IMG/VR virus record: IMGVR_UViG_3300025000_000076
Location: 1-64,000 of that record
Length of the DNA stretch: 64,000 nt
Reading direction: 5' to 3' (one strand)
Source of the DNA: a virus
The position numbers were made by a program, and so were the translations under genes. Positions 35,995 through 43,672 of the stretch are shown piece after piece. The number at the start of each line of letters is the position of its first letter. Positions within the stretch are counted from its first letter, which is position 1. The notes beneath the pieces were generated by a model. That model was not told where the DNA came from and did no database searches. It was given only the letters and a program-made list of their open reading frames with translations.

Positions 35995-37089
35995 TTGGCA
36001 CAAATAACCCTAACCGACGAGCAAGCTGGCGCTGTCAAAGCGATTAAAGATTGGTTCAACTCAATCGACTCGACAATCAAAACCACCTTCGTTTTAGGTG
36101 GCTACGCAGGCACCGGCAAGACGACCATCGTGAATTTCATCGTCGATGATCTGAAATTAGAAGAGCAGGACATAAAATATGTCGCCTACACAGGCAAAGC
36201 GGCGATGGTCCTCAGGAAGAAGGGGCTCCCAGCTACGACGATCCACGGGTTGATCTACCGGCCCCGAATTGATGACCAAGGGAAGGTCACGTTTTGCAGA
36301 AGGGCTTTCGTGGAACTTGAAAAGGTCAAGCTGATCATCTGCGACGAATCCTCAATGGTGAGCGGCACGATCAAGTTGGATCTGGAAAGCTACGGGATTC
36401 CGGTACTTTACATCGGGGATCATTTTCAGCTTCCCCCTGTGTCCAAGGATCAGGCGAACCTGATGCTCAACCCGGATTATCGCCTAGAGACGATCCACCG
36501 CCAGGCGATGGACAACCCGATTATTCGCCTGGCTCATTCGATCCGGATTGGGGAGGACATCGGGTACGGGAGGCATGGTGATACGTGCTTCGTAATCCCG
36601 TGGTTCCGCGTTGCTGATGAATTTTTGCTTAGTGCTGACCAAGTGATCTGCGGGTTCAACAATACTAGGAGGAAATTAAACGAGGAAATCAGGGGATTAC
36701 TCGGATTTAAAGGTGATCTCCCTGCACCCGGCGACAAGCTCATCTGCCTGAAAAATAATAACGAGATGGGACTCGTGAATGGGATGCTCGGGACATGCGG
36801 GTCCTACGACTCGATTGGAAAATATCTGGACTTCACGAACGACGATGGAATTCACTACGAGTGCCTGGACATCGACGATCAGGTTTTCTTGGGTGGGCAG
36901 GTTTATTACCAGCGAGGCATTGAGCAATTCGACTTCGGCTACGCTTTAACGTGCCACAAATTTCAGGGCTCAGAGGCGCCGAAGATTATGGTCTTCGAGG
37001 AACTTTTCGGGAACGATGAGGAGATGCACAGGCGCTGGCGCTATACGGCCTATACCCGTGCTTCAGAAAAACTGATGATCGTCAAATAA
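35995..37089 (+). CDS. Dda/RecD-like superfamily 1 helicase
   Basis: TTG 35995 starts just after the exonuclease stop. Motifs in order: TDEQAGAVKAI (Q-like), I GGYAGTGKTTI, Ia VAYTGKAAMVL, II LIICDESSMV, III YIGDHFQLPPV, and near the end ALTCHKFQGSEAPKIMVFEE and YTAYTRASEKL (V/VI). It is a 5'-3' helicase like T4 Dda, active at replication starts. It is the last gene before a regulated intergenic region and a terminator. Confidence 0.92.
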   Translation: MAQITLTDEQAGAVKAIKDWFNSIDSTIKTTFVLGGYAGTGKTTIVNFIVDDLKLEEQDIKYVAYTGKAAMVLRKKGLPATTIHGLIYRPRIDDQGKVTFCRRAFVELEKVKLIICDESSMVSGTIKLDLESYGIPVLYIGDHFQLPPVSKDQANLMLNPDYRLETIHRQAMDNPIIRLAHSIRIGEDIGYGRHGDTCFVIPWFRVADEFLLSADQVICGFNNTRRKLNEEIRGLLGFKGDLPAPGDKLICLKNNNEMGLVNGMLGTCGSYDSIGKYLDFTNDDGIHYECLDIDDQVFLGGQVYYQRGIEQFDFGYALTCHKFQGSEAPKIMVFEELFGNDEEMHRRWRYTAYTRASEKLMIVK

Positions 37090-37091
37090 AT

Positions 37092-37105
37092 ATTCAGATG
37101 TGAAT
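37092..37105. promoter_or_regulatory. ATTCA-N4-TGAAT operator, copy 20
   Basis: Exact ATTCAGATGTGAAT followed by TTTTTTATCTTGACA, just after the helicase stop. Confidence 0.7.
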
Positions 37106-37113
37106 TTTTTATC

Positions 37114-37142
37114 TTGACATTTAGGCCGAAGTAGATTATTGT
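37114..37142 (+). promoter_or_regulatory. Promoter directly upstream of a terminator
   Basis: TTGACA (37114-37119), 17 bases, TATTGT (37137-37142). A terminator begins about 14 bases after the -10 box, so a transcript could be only about 35-40 bases. Confidence 0.55.
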
Positions 37143-37155
37143 CAGAACTGTGGTT

Positions 37156-37185
37156 GAGGGGCCTTCTTCGGGAGGCTCCTCTTTT
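37156..37185 (+). terminator. Rho-independent terminator with UUCG loop
   Basis: GAGGGGCCTTC pairs with GGAGGCTCCTC across a TTCG tetraloop (11 pairs including two G-U), followed by TTTT. It ends the replication operon. Confidence 0.85.
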
Positions 37186-37196
37186 CACCAGAAAGT

Positions 37197-37210
37197 ATTC
37201 ACAAGTGAAT
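37197..37210. promoter_or_regulatory. ATTCA-N4-TGAAT operator, copy 21
   Basis: Exact ATTCACAAGTGAAT upstream of the -35 box of the promoter at 37218. Confidence 0.75.
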
Positions 37211-37217
37211 TTTTATC

Positions 37218-37246
37218 TTGACAAAAAGTCAGAAATGAATTAGAAT
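37218..37246 (+). promoter_or_regulatory. Strong operator-flanked promoter
   Basis: TTGACA (37218-37223), 17 bases, TAGAAT (37241-37246). One operator lies upstream and a second, with one mismatch, fills the spacer (37227-37240). Sequence around it matches the promoter at 4839 almost base for base. Confidence 0.85.
37227..37240. promoter_or_regulatory. ATTCA-N4-TGAAT operator, copy 22 (one mismatch)
   Basis: AGTCAGAAATGAAT sits between the -35 and -10 boxes of the promoter at 37218. Confidence 0.65.
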
Positions 37247-37283
37247 TCAAATATGGATTGAAGACAAAACAAAGGAGGTTCAG

Positions 37284-39293
37284 ATGTTCAACGATTTCAA
37301 GGTAGCGGTTCAAAAGCAGTTCGATTTGATGAAGCAGCACGAGCTTTTTCGCGCCGAGGTTTCCAAGGATCTTCTCTGGGAGACCTACCTCAGCAGCTTC
37401 CCGGAGGGCACTAACCCGATCTACAAAGAACGCACGGAGCACGATTGCACCTGCTGTAGATCCTTTATCAGAGCGGTTGGCGACGTAGTTGCCATCATCG
37501 ACGGGAAAGTGGTCAGCATCTGGGACGCGCAGCCGGGTGGCTTCTATCAGGTCGTGGCGGATGCGCTGTCCAATCTGGTCAAGTCCAGTGAAATCAGCAA
37601 CATCTTCCTCCACCCCGAGTCCGTAGCTGGGGTTGACAAAAATTTCCAGCAGGCAGATTCGGGAGAAATGCTTACCTGGGAACACTTCTACATCAAGGTC
37701 CCGACCGACCGAGTGGTCAAAGGGCTCGACATCGGCTCCAGACTGTCCGAGTCCAGGAGCACCAAGGACGTTTTCCTGAGGAGCCTCAAGGAAATATCGA
37801 TGGATTCCATCGACACGGTACTGGAGTTGATCGCTCAGAATTCGCTGTACCGTGGCGAGGAGCACAAGTTCGCTGTGGAGAGCTTCTTGAAGCTGAAGAA
37901 GGAATTCTCCAAGCTTCCGTCTTCGCAGCACGACATCTTCTGCTGGTCAAAGCTGAAGAGCGTTCCGCAGTCCGTCTCCAAGATTCGTGGCACGGTCATC
38001 GGGACTTTGCTGGTGGACCTCTCCGAAGGCAAGGACTTGGAGCCGTCTGTGGGTTCGTTCGAGGCAAAGGTGGCGCCCAGCAACTACAAGCGCCCAACTG
38101 CTCTGATCACCAAAGGCATGATCGAGAAGGCACAGAGGACAATCGAGGAACTCGGGTTAACCTCTGCCCTCCAACGCAGGTACGCGGTCACCGAGGACAT
38201 CACCGTGAACAACATCCTGTTCGCGAACCGTGAATCCAAGCAGCGGATGAACGTCTTCGAGGAACTGGCTAGTGCGGTTCCCGAGAACATGAAAAGTTTC
38301 GACCGAGTTGAAGAAATCGGGATCACAGAATTCATCTCCAATGTTCTACCGAAGGTGGAGTCACTGGAGATCCTGCTTGAGAACAAGCACGCCGGGAACA
38401 TGGTCAGCCTGATCGCACCCATCGAAGCAGATGCCAAGGGCATGTTCAAGTGGCCGAACAACTTCTCGTGGTCGTACACAGGGGATGTGGCGGACTCGAT
38501 CAAGGAGCGCGTCAAGAAGGCTGGTGGGAAGGTCGATGGGGCTCTCTGCTGCAGGCTGGCGTGGAACAACACCGACGACCTCGATTTCCACATGGTTGAG
38601 CCCAACGGGCAGAGAATCTACTACTCGAATCGTCGCAAGCTATCTCCGAACGGTGGGCGCCTCGACCTGGACGCAAACGGTGCAGACGGGATGAGGACCG
38701 ATCCTGCTGAGAACATCTACTACGCCGACAAGCGCCGGATGCGCGAGGGCGGTTACACGCTGCAGGTCAACCAGTACCAGTCGAGAAATAGCAGCGACGT
38801 TGGGTTCGAGGTGGAGATCGAGTTCGGCGGAACCACCCACAACTTCGTCTACCCCAAGGCGATGCGCTCAGGCGAATACGTTGAGGTCGCCCAGATCAAG
38901 TACAGCCACAAGGACGGCTTCGAGATCATCAAGTCGTTGCCTTCTTCGCAGACCTCGAAAGTCGTCTGGGGCCTCCCGACACAGACCTTTCACAAGGTCA
39001 ACGTCCTGATGCACTCCCCGAACCACTGGGACGGGCACGGCGTAGGCAACAAGCACTTCTTCTTCATGCTCGACCAGTGTGTGAACGAGGGCAAGGCCAG
39101 GGGCTTCTACAACGAGTTCCTGAACGAGGAATTGAACGCGCACCGGAAGGTCTTCGAGGTCGTCGGTTCCAAGATGAAGGTCGAGGAATCCGAGAACCAA
39201 CTCAGTGGCATCGGGTTCTCCTCAACGCAGCGCAGCAGCGTACTTTGCAGAGTCAAGGGTAGCTTCACTCGCACCCTCAAAATCAACTTCTAG
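37284..39293 (+). CDS. Large conserved phage protein with YfaP/DUF2135-like domain (669 aa)
   Basis: The N-terminal part (KVAVQKQFDLMKQHELFRAE, then SSFPEGTNPIYKERTEHDC and TCCRSFIRAVG) belongs to a large phage protein found in many unrelated phages, of unknown function. Residues about 430-540 (LAWNNTDDLDFHMVEPNGQR, RLDLDANG, GGYTLQVNQYQSRN) look like a beta-sandwich of the YfaP/DUF2135 type. It has its own strong promoter, so it is probably made in quantity. Together with the next gene it forms a two-gene operon closed by a terminator. Confidence 0.75.
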   Translation: MFNDFKVAVQKQFDLMKQHELFRAEVSKDLLWETYLSSFPEGTNPIYKERTEHDCTCCRSFIRAVGDVVAIIDGKVVSIWDAQPGGFYQVVADALSNLVKSSEISNIFLHPESVAGVDKNFQQADSGEMLTWEHFYIKVPTDRVVKGLDIGSRLSESRSTKDVFLRSLKEISMDSIDTVLELIAQNSLYRGEEHKFAVESFLKLKKEFSKLPSSQHDIFCWSKLKSVPQSVSKIRGTVIGTLLVDLSEGKDLEPSVGSFEAKVAPSNYKRPTALITKGMIEKAQRTIEELGLTSALQRRYAVTEDITVNNILFANRESKQRMNVFEELASAVPENMKSFDRVEEIGITEFISNVLPKVESLEILLENKHAGNMVSLIAPIEADAKGMFKWPNNFSWSYTGDVADSIKERVKKAGGKVDGALCCRLAWNNTDDLDFHMVEPNGQRIYYSNRRKLSPNGGRLDLDANGADGMRTDPAENIYYADKRRMREGGYTLQVNQYQSRNSSDVGFEVEIEFGGTTHNFVYPKAMRSGEYVEVAQIKYSHKDGFEIIKSLPSSQTSKVVWGLPTQTFHKVNVLMHSPNHWDGHGVGNKHFFFMLDQCVNEGKARGFYNEFLNEELNAHRKVFEVVGSKMKVEESENQLSGIGFSSTQRSSVLCRVKGSFTRTLKINF

Positions 39294-39304
39294 GAGGAAG
39301 AAAA

Positions 39305-39694
39305 ATGTTCGAAAAAGCCAGCAGGATGAAAATTCGCTTCGAGTCTCCCAAGGGCAACCTCAGCACCGAGGACCTATGGGATCTCCCACTCACCGCAGTC
39401 AACAACGGCGCCTGCCTAGACAATATTGCCAAGGACCTACACCGCAAGCTGAAGGACAGCGACACCGAGAGCTTCGTCGTCAAGAGCAAGAATCTCGACG
39501 CCGTACTCCAACTCAAGTTCGAGGTCATCAAGCGGGTCATCGAAGTCAGGCTGAACGAGGCCGAGGCTGCTGAGAGGATCAAGGAGTCCAAGGAGAAGAA
39601 GCAGAAACTCATGTCGATCATCGCCCAGAAGGAAGACGAGAAGCTCCTGGGTGCATCCCTTGAGCAGCTTAGGGCGATGGTAGACGCGCTGTAG
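39305..39694 (+). CDS. Conserved phage protein (129 aa), partner of the upstream gene
   Basis: The product (MFEKASRMKIRFESPKGNLS, LWDLPL, then a helical EVIKRVIEVRLNEAEAAERI region) matches a widespread phage family that tends to follow the large protein upstream. The N-terminus is beta-like and the C-terminal two thirds are a charged coiled coil ending in LEQLRAMVDAL. Function is unknown. A strong terminator follows. Confidence 0.75.
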   Translation: MFEKASRMKIRFESPKGNLSTEDLWDLPLTAVNNGACLDNIAKDLHRKLKDSDTESFVVKSKNLDAVLQLKFEVIKRVIEVRLNEAEAAERIKESKEKKQKLMSIIAQKEDEKLLGASLEQLRAMVDAL

Positions 39695-39702
39695 TTTTGA
39701 TT

Positions 39703-39730
39703 GGAGCCCTCTTCGGAGGGCTCCTCTTTT
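39703..39730 (+). terminator. Rho-independent terminator with UUCG loop
   Basis: GGAGCCCTC and GAGGGCTCC form a perfect 9-bp stem around TTCG, followed by TCTTTT. Confidence 0.9.
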
Positions 39731-39739
39731 CCACCAACA

Positions 39740-39753
39740 ATTCACAAATGAAT
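39740..39753. promoter_or_regulatory. ATTCA-N4-TGAAT palindrome, copy 23
   Basis: Exact ATTCACAAATGAAT just after the terminator, in the leader of the SSB-like gene. No good -35/-10 pair is visible there. Confidence 0.65.
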
Positions 39754-39809
39754 TTCAAAAATCAGGGAGGGAACCCAACTATCTCAAATTATTTAAGGAA
39801 AATCTCAAA

Positions 39810-40739
39810 ATGGCAAAAGCAACTGAAAAAACTAACGCAGCAGCATCTGTAAATCTGGCAGACCTTTTTGAAGGAATGACTCCTGACGAAATCCGGGAAA
39901 TACTTGGTGCGACCGGACAGGCCACCAACGCTTCGTTCGATAAGACCCCGACGCTCAAGATCAACAAGTTCCCGATTAAAGACGCCAAAGGCAACACCGT
40001 TCCGATGGGGAACTTCGTGTACAACCAGATCACCAAGCAGGACGGGAAAAACACGATTGTTGAAGACATCGGCATCGACTGCGGGGCTAACCCGGAGATC
40101 ACCGTGGTCAAATTCGGGACCAAGTTTTCTTTCTTCCCGGATGGCACCAAAGTCAAGGACGTGAAGAAGCATATTTGTCAGAGCCAGCTCGTGCTCGATC
40201 CCGGCGAGAAAGCCGCAGGCGACAATCTCGGCTTCGAGTGCATGTCCGGGAAATGCCCACGCCGTGCGAAGGACGTTGACAAGGCGGAAAAATGCACTTG
40301 CCAGTATCAGGTCTTCGTCGAGGTGAAGATCGGTGAGGAAACAAAAGGCGCGATCATGTACTTCAAGGGCACCAGCTTCCTGCCCTTCAAACAGTACCTG
40401 GATTCGGCTGGGAAGTTCCCGCTGTACTTCTTCCCGACCCTCCTGACCACCGAGCAGCAGGTCAACGGCACGAACGTCTACTGGATCATAACCCCAATCC
40501 TCCAGAAGGATCGCCCGTATCCCCTCGAAGAGCGCAAGCTGCTGACCGAGACCGTTAAGGCGGTTGACGAGTCCGTGAGGGGCTTCGAGACTCAGCGCAA
40601 GCTGATCTCGGCTACCCGCAAGGAAGAAGCGCAGAAAGCTCTGCCTGCCGGAATGAGTATCGAGGGCAAAGGGGCTGGCAATTCTGGTGGCTTGGGTGCA
40701 GGAGCACAAGACGCCGAATTCGACAACATCGTTTTCTAA
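39810..40739 (+). CDS. Candidate single-stranded DNA-binding protein (309 aa)
   Basis: The chain has a beta-rich core (residues about 45-220) with a Cys-rich loop (CQSQ, CMSGKCPRRAKDVDKAEKC then TCQ) that may hold zinc, as in T4 gp32. A linker and a Gly-rich acidic tail ending DAEFDNIVF follow, like the protein-interaction tail of SSBs (acidic, ending in Phe). Its place between terminators in the replication region suits a highly expressed SSB. The family itself is not recognised. Confidence 0.55.
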   Translation: MAKATEKTNAAASVNLADLFEGMTPDEIREILGATGQATNASFDKTPTLKINKFPIKDAKGNTVPMGNFVYNQITKQDGKNTIVEDIGIDCGANPEITVVKFGTKFSFFPDGTKVKDVKKHICQSQLVLDPGEKAAGDNLGFECMSGKCPRRAKDVDKAEKCTCQYQVFVEVKIGEETKGAIMYFKGTSFLPFKQYLDSAGKFPLYFFPTLLTTEQQVNGTNVYWIITPILQKDRPYPLEERKLLTETVKAVDESVRGFETQRKLISATRKEEAQKALPAGMSIEGKGAGNSGGLGAGAQDAEFDNIVF

Positions 40740-40745
40740 AAAGTG

Positions 40746-40790
40746 AACAACTCCGCAGGCCTTTCCCTCCTCTGAGCCTGCGGAGTTGTT
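40746..40790 (+). terminator. Long hairpin after the SSB-like gene
   Basis: AACAACTCCGCAGGC (40746-40760) pairs perfectly with GCCTGCGGAGTTGTT (40776-40790) around a 15-base loop. No long U-run follows. Confidence 0.7.
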
Positions 40791-40808
40791 CTGGGAGAGG
40801 TAAAAATT

Positions 40809-40973
40809 TTGAAACAAGAAACCAAAGATTTACTCGTAGCGGGTTGGGTAGTGGTTACGCAGGTTGTGGCAATCATGTCTGGGATCGCAGGACTTGTGGC
40901 GCTGATCCAAGGGGATTACTCTCAAGCAACTTTCAACATGCTCATGATGCACATACTGAGCACCAGGAACTAA
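40809..40973 (+). CDS. Small membrane protein (54 aa)
   Basis: TTG 40809 follows GGGAGAGGTAAAAAT. A hydrophobic segment (about 9-33, WVVVTQVVAIMSGIAGLVAL) spans the membrane, and the tail is Met-rich. Function is unknown. Confidence 0.45.
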   Translation: MKQETKDLLVAGWVVVTQVVAIMSGIAGLVALIQGDYSQATFNMLMMHILSTRN

Positions 40974-41001
40974 AACCAAAAATTAAAAAGGAGACCAAAA
41001 A

Positions 41002-41385
41002 ATGAACAAACTCGTAATTTTCGCGCTGATCGTGGTAGCTGCATTTTCCGCAGGCTGCAAAAAGTCCGCTGATGAAAAAGTCGCAGCGACCGTAGCCAAC
41101 GTCCATGCACTGACCGCAGAGGAGCGCACGCTGGCTGAAATCAACGCCAAGAGGTACTTCGAGAAGGAATGGCCTGTTCAGCGCAAGGAAGCGGATGGCA
41201 ACATCGTGCTGACGAAAGAGCGTGGCGCCCTCGTCAACGTGAGGCCCTCCGACAGCAACTTCAATGGCCTCGTCACCTCCGTAGGCATGGTCCCGCAGCA
41301 GAATGGTGGCTTCAGGGAAGTCAAGGTTTTCTGTGGATACAAGCCGGAACTCGTGGGCTGCTCCGATGAGGACACCGTGAAATGA
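41002..41385 (+). CDS. Small lipoprotein (127 aa)
   Basis: The signal peptide MNKLVIFALIVVAAFSAGC carries a lipobox (FSAGC), so Cys 19 should be lipid-modified. The mature part is polar, with two Cys near the end (FCGYKPELVGC). It probably sits in the cell envelope. Phage lipoproteins can block superinfection, but nothing here proves that. Confidence 0.75.
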   Translation: MNKLVIFALIVVAAFSAGCKKSADEKVAATVANVHALTAEERTLAEINAKRYFEKEWPVQRKEADGNIVLTKERGALVNVRPSDSNFNGLVTSVGMVPQQNGGFREVKVFCGYKPELVGCSDEDTVK

Positions 41386-41489
41386 GTGTGCTGGTGGATG
41401 TAAGCACATTCGTGATCGGGTGTTTGATTATTGGCTCAGGTGGCTTCGCTTGCGGAGTAGTTGTAGCTTGGAGATGGATTAAAAAATAA
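41382..41489 (+). CDS. Mini membrane protein (35 aa)
   Basis: ATG 41382 overlaps the lipoprotein stop (ATGA). The chain is one membrane span (VIGCLIIGSGGFACGVVVAW) with a basic end RWIKK. Function is unknown. Confidence 0.4.
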   Translation: MSVLVDVSTFVIGCLIIGSGGFACGVVVAWRWIKK

Positions 41490-41507
41490 CCAGGAAAGGA
41501 GAATAAA

Positions 41508-41717
41508 TTGTTCCTCAAAAGTAAAACCATCGACGAAATTATGGGTACCTTCCAGAAGGCTGTCAAGGAACTCGAACTTCATTCCTCGAAGCACGACGCT
41601 ATCGCAGATGGTATCGAAACCAAGATTTCAGATCTGATGAATGATCGCGAGAAGCACCTTGGTGAAAGTCTGGAAGCAACCAGGCTCGCTGAGAAAATGA
41701 AGCAGGCCTTTCTGTAG
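41508..41717 (+). CDS. Small coiled-coil protein (69 aa)
   Basis: TTG 41508 follows GGAAAGGAGAATAAA. The product (SKTIDEIMGTFQKAVKELEL, then DREKHLGESLEATRLAEKMK) is a helical, charged protein of a type common in phages. Function is unknown. Confidence 0.55.
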   Translation: MFLKSKTIDEIMGTFQKAVKELELHSSKHDAIADGIETKISDLMNDREKHLGESLEATRLAEKMKQAFL

Positions 41718-41890
41718 GAACGAGATCACCCCGCCGATCCTCTCCCTCGGAACATGAGGTGCAAGCAGCGCGGACAAGTAGCACGTCATTGAGGGCATGG
41801 CCTAATTTGGCTAAGGCTGGTAGCTGGTACAACCGGATTTGGAGCGCAAGCCTCTGAGGTTCTCAGCTGCTGAGAGCTTGAAGCTCAAAC

Positions 41891-41977
41891 CTGTGCTCTA
41901 CGGTAGTTGTACCCAAGCCTAACATGAGTGACCTGAGCGTGTGAAAGGGGAGGAGCCTGTACTCTACGGTAGTTATT
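41891..41977. repeat. Pair of 21-bp direct repeats
   Basis: CCTGTGCTCTACGGTAGTTG at 41891 and CCTGTACTCTACGGTAGTTA at 41957 differ at two positions and are 66 bases apart. In the second, flanking GCCTG and CAGGC enclose the unit in a stem. Confidence 0.7.
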
Positions 41978-41989
41978 CAGGCAGCGCTG

Positions 41990-42012
41990 GCAGACCGCGT
42001 GGAAGTCTGCCG
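41990..42012 (+). terminator. Hairpin before the gene at 42034
   Basis: GGCAGAC and GTCTGCC pair around a 9-base loop, about 10 bases before AAGGAG of the next gene. The lack of a U-run argues against a classic terminator. Confidence 0.35.
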
Positions 42013-42033
42013 CCTAATTTAAGGAGATCCAAA

Positions 42034-42270
42034 ATGAACGAAGAATTCAAAATTTATCATCTCGCAATCGACCCGGAGCGGCTCAAAGAGGCTCGGGCCT
42101 ACGTCCTCGACCGGCTATGTGGCCTTCGCAATTTCGACGAGATCGACACCGATGCTCTCGAAGAGATTGATTCGATCCTGGGCGACATTGCCTGCGAAGC
42201 CAATGAGGAGTACGGGATGGACACCTTGTTCGGCTGTGACAAGGATCTGCCGGAAGACGAGGTGGCTTAA
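42034..42270 (+). CDS. Small acidic protein (78 aa)
   Basis: ATG 42034 after TTAAGGAGATCCAAA is chosen over the open upstream frame, which would run through the structured region. The product is helical and strongly acidic (FDEIDTDALEEIDSILGD). Function is unknown. It ends directly against the next start. Confidence 0.6.
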   Translation: MNEEFKIYHLAIDPERLKEARAYVLDRLCGLRNFDEIDTDALEEIDSILGDIACEANEEYGMDTLFGCDKDLPEDEVA

Positions 42271-42681
42271 ATGAGATTCATCGCAGAAGCAGCATCAACC
42301 GCAGTAGATCTCAAAGGAGACAGGTTTGCGCCTGAAGCTCTCTACCAGATGGCTGAGGCCGTACAAGGGAAGGAGATTCCGATTCTTGATGGTTTCAACC
42401 AGCACGTCAAGGTTGGCTTCGTGGACTCAGCGAAGGTCTTGGACAACAAGCTGATCATCGAAGGCGAGCTTCTTGTTGGGCTTTTGGAGAAGGCGGAAGG
42501 ATTTGTGGTTCCTGGTTATCAGGTTATGCGTGGAGGCCTCGTAGATGAAGTCTGGGTCGAAACCGACGTGAGGCTGAACTGCTTCGGGCTTACCAGCCTT
42601 CCTTGTGATCCCACGTTGAAGCCGTTGCAGGAAATGGAGTTCAAAAAATGTGCGATGGGAGTGGGGAGGTCGGGTGGCTAG
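42271..42681 (+). CDS. Hypothetical protein (136 aa)
   Basis: The product begins MRFIAEAASTAVDLKGDRFA and is beta-rich in the middle (NKLIIEGELLVGLLEK; VPGYQVMRGGLVDEVWVETD). The shape loosely resembles small phage protease or scaffold domains, but catalytic residues cannot be named. It overlaps the SbcD-like gene. Confidence 0.55.
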   Translation: MRFIAEAASTAVDLKGDRFAPEALYQMAEAVQGKEIPILDGFNQHVKVGFVDSAKVLDNKLIIEGELLVGLLEKAEGFVVPGYQVMRGGLVDEVWVETDVRLNCFGLTSLPCDPTLKPLQEMEFKKCAMGVGRSGG

Positions 42682-43672
42682 AAAATTTCTTTGCAGCGGG
42701 GATTGGCACATTTGGCTTCGCAAAGAGGCTCCCTTCGCTTGGCAGATCGACCGCTACATGCAACTCTTCGAGTTCCTGATCGAGGCCTGCCTGCACAACC
42801 ACGCGGAGTTGATCATAGCAGGGGATCTTTGGGAGAAATGTGAGCCCGAGCTTGAGGAGCAAGAGCTTGCTTTTATCTTCTTCAGGATGTGTCGTGAGGC
42901 CGGTATCGAAGTCTACTTGATCTCTGGAAATCACGAACAGATCGGGCCAGGCAAGGACACTTTCCAGTACCTGGACATGGGCAAGGACAAGACGATCAAG
43001 CTGAATTACCAAGCGAAGCCTTGGGTTCATCACCTGCCTGACGAAAATTGCACGCTGCACTTTGTAAATCATTGTTCCTTGGGCACCTATTCTGGACCCA
43101 CAGTGACTGGCACCAAGCTGAACATTTTGATCTCTCACTTCCGATGCAACTACAACCAGTTCGTCAAGGAGGAAATTGATGTCGATCATTTGCTGGAGCC
43201 TTTCGATTTGGCTATTTGTTCAGATATTCACGCCCCCTACTCAGTAGGCAAGCTCGTCTACACGAACCACCCGGTCAACAAGGAGTTTCAAACCTCGGTC
43301 GATACCGGAGTTGTCCTCCTGACCCTTGACAAGGGCACCGCGAAGTACGAGCGAATAGCCACAAATTTGCCCTCACTAATTCAGATCCGAATTCGAGCGG
43401 ATGAGGAATTTCCTGCTTTAAACGAAACCGACTTCTACCGGATCGAGGTCACCGGCACCGTGCCTGAGTTGAAGACCATTTCAGCGCCTCAATCCAACGT
43501 CAAGTTGGTGAAGGTGCCTGAGGCTTTGCAGGTTTTGGTTCAGGATTCAGGAGAGCAAGAAGAAATCATCAACGCCTCGCTCGACGAGGAACTGGCTTCC
43601 TATCTGAAGGAACTTGGGTACGACGAAAATAAAATCGACCGGATGATGATGGTCTACAAGGAGGCAGCTTGA
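42674..43672 (+). CDS. SbcD/gp47-like nuclease subunit
   Basis: Metallophosphoesterase motifs are clear: FLCSGDWHIW, ELIIAGDLWEK, YLISGNHEQ, NILISHFR and CSDIHAPY. GTG 42674 after GGGGAGGTCGG is preferred because the chain then starts just before the first strand; GTG 42650 is possible. With the SbcC-like ATPase at 44745 it should form a Mre11-Rad50-type complex (T4 gp47/gp46) that resects DNA ends for recombination-dependent replication. Confidence 0.88.
   Translation: MARKFLCSGDWHIWLRKEAPFAWQIDRYMQLFEFLIEACLHNHAELIIAGDLWEKCEPELEEQELAFIFFRMCREAGIEVYLISGNHEQIGPGKDTFQYLDMGKDKTIKLNYQAKPWVHHLPDENCTLHFVNHCSLGTYSGPTVTGTKLNILISHFRCNYNQFVKEEIDVDHLLEPFDLAICSDIHAPYSVGKLVYTNHPVNKEFQTSVDTGVVLLTLDKGTAKYERIATNLPSLIQIRIRADEEFPALNETDFYRIEVTGTVPELKTISAPQSNVKLVKVPEALQVLVQDSGEQEEIINASLDEELASYLKELGYDENKIDRMMMVYKEAA

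Larger units (their letters stand above)
41718..42033 (+). ncRNA. Structured 316-base segment without a gene
   Basis: No credible reading frame fills this gap. It contains competing stems CTGAG (41855) / CTCAG (41863) / CTGAG (41871), a GAGCTT-G-AAGCTC stem (41875-41887), CTGGT-ACA-ACCGG and a GGCAGAC...GTCTGCC hairpin (41990-42012). Two copies of CCTGTRCTCTACGGTAGTTRT lie at 41891 and 41957. The density of stems and the repeated unit suggest a structured RNA (leader, switch or phage small RNA). tRNA and tmRNA signatures are absent. Confidence 0.35.

Noticed and set aside
39789-40817. 342-residue minus-strand open frame opposite the SSB-like gene
   Set aside because: It has no ribosome binding site at its start. 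The plus-strand gene has a sensible tail and leader, and all surrounding genes read rightward.
41718-42033. tRNA or tmRNA in the structured gap
   Set aside because: No T-arm consensus, no acceptor stem pairing and no CCA-type end could be found.
41941-42033. N-terminal extension of the gene at 42034
   Set aside because: The extra 31 codons run through a hairpin region, whereas ATG 42034 has a clear AAGGAG site.
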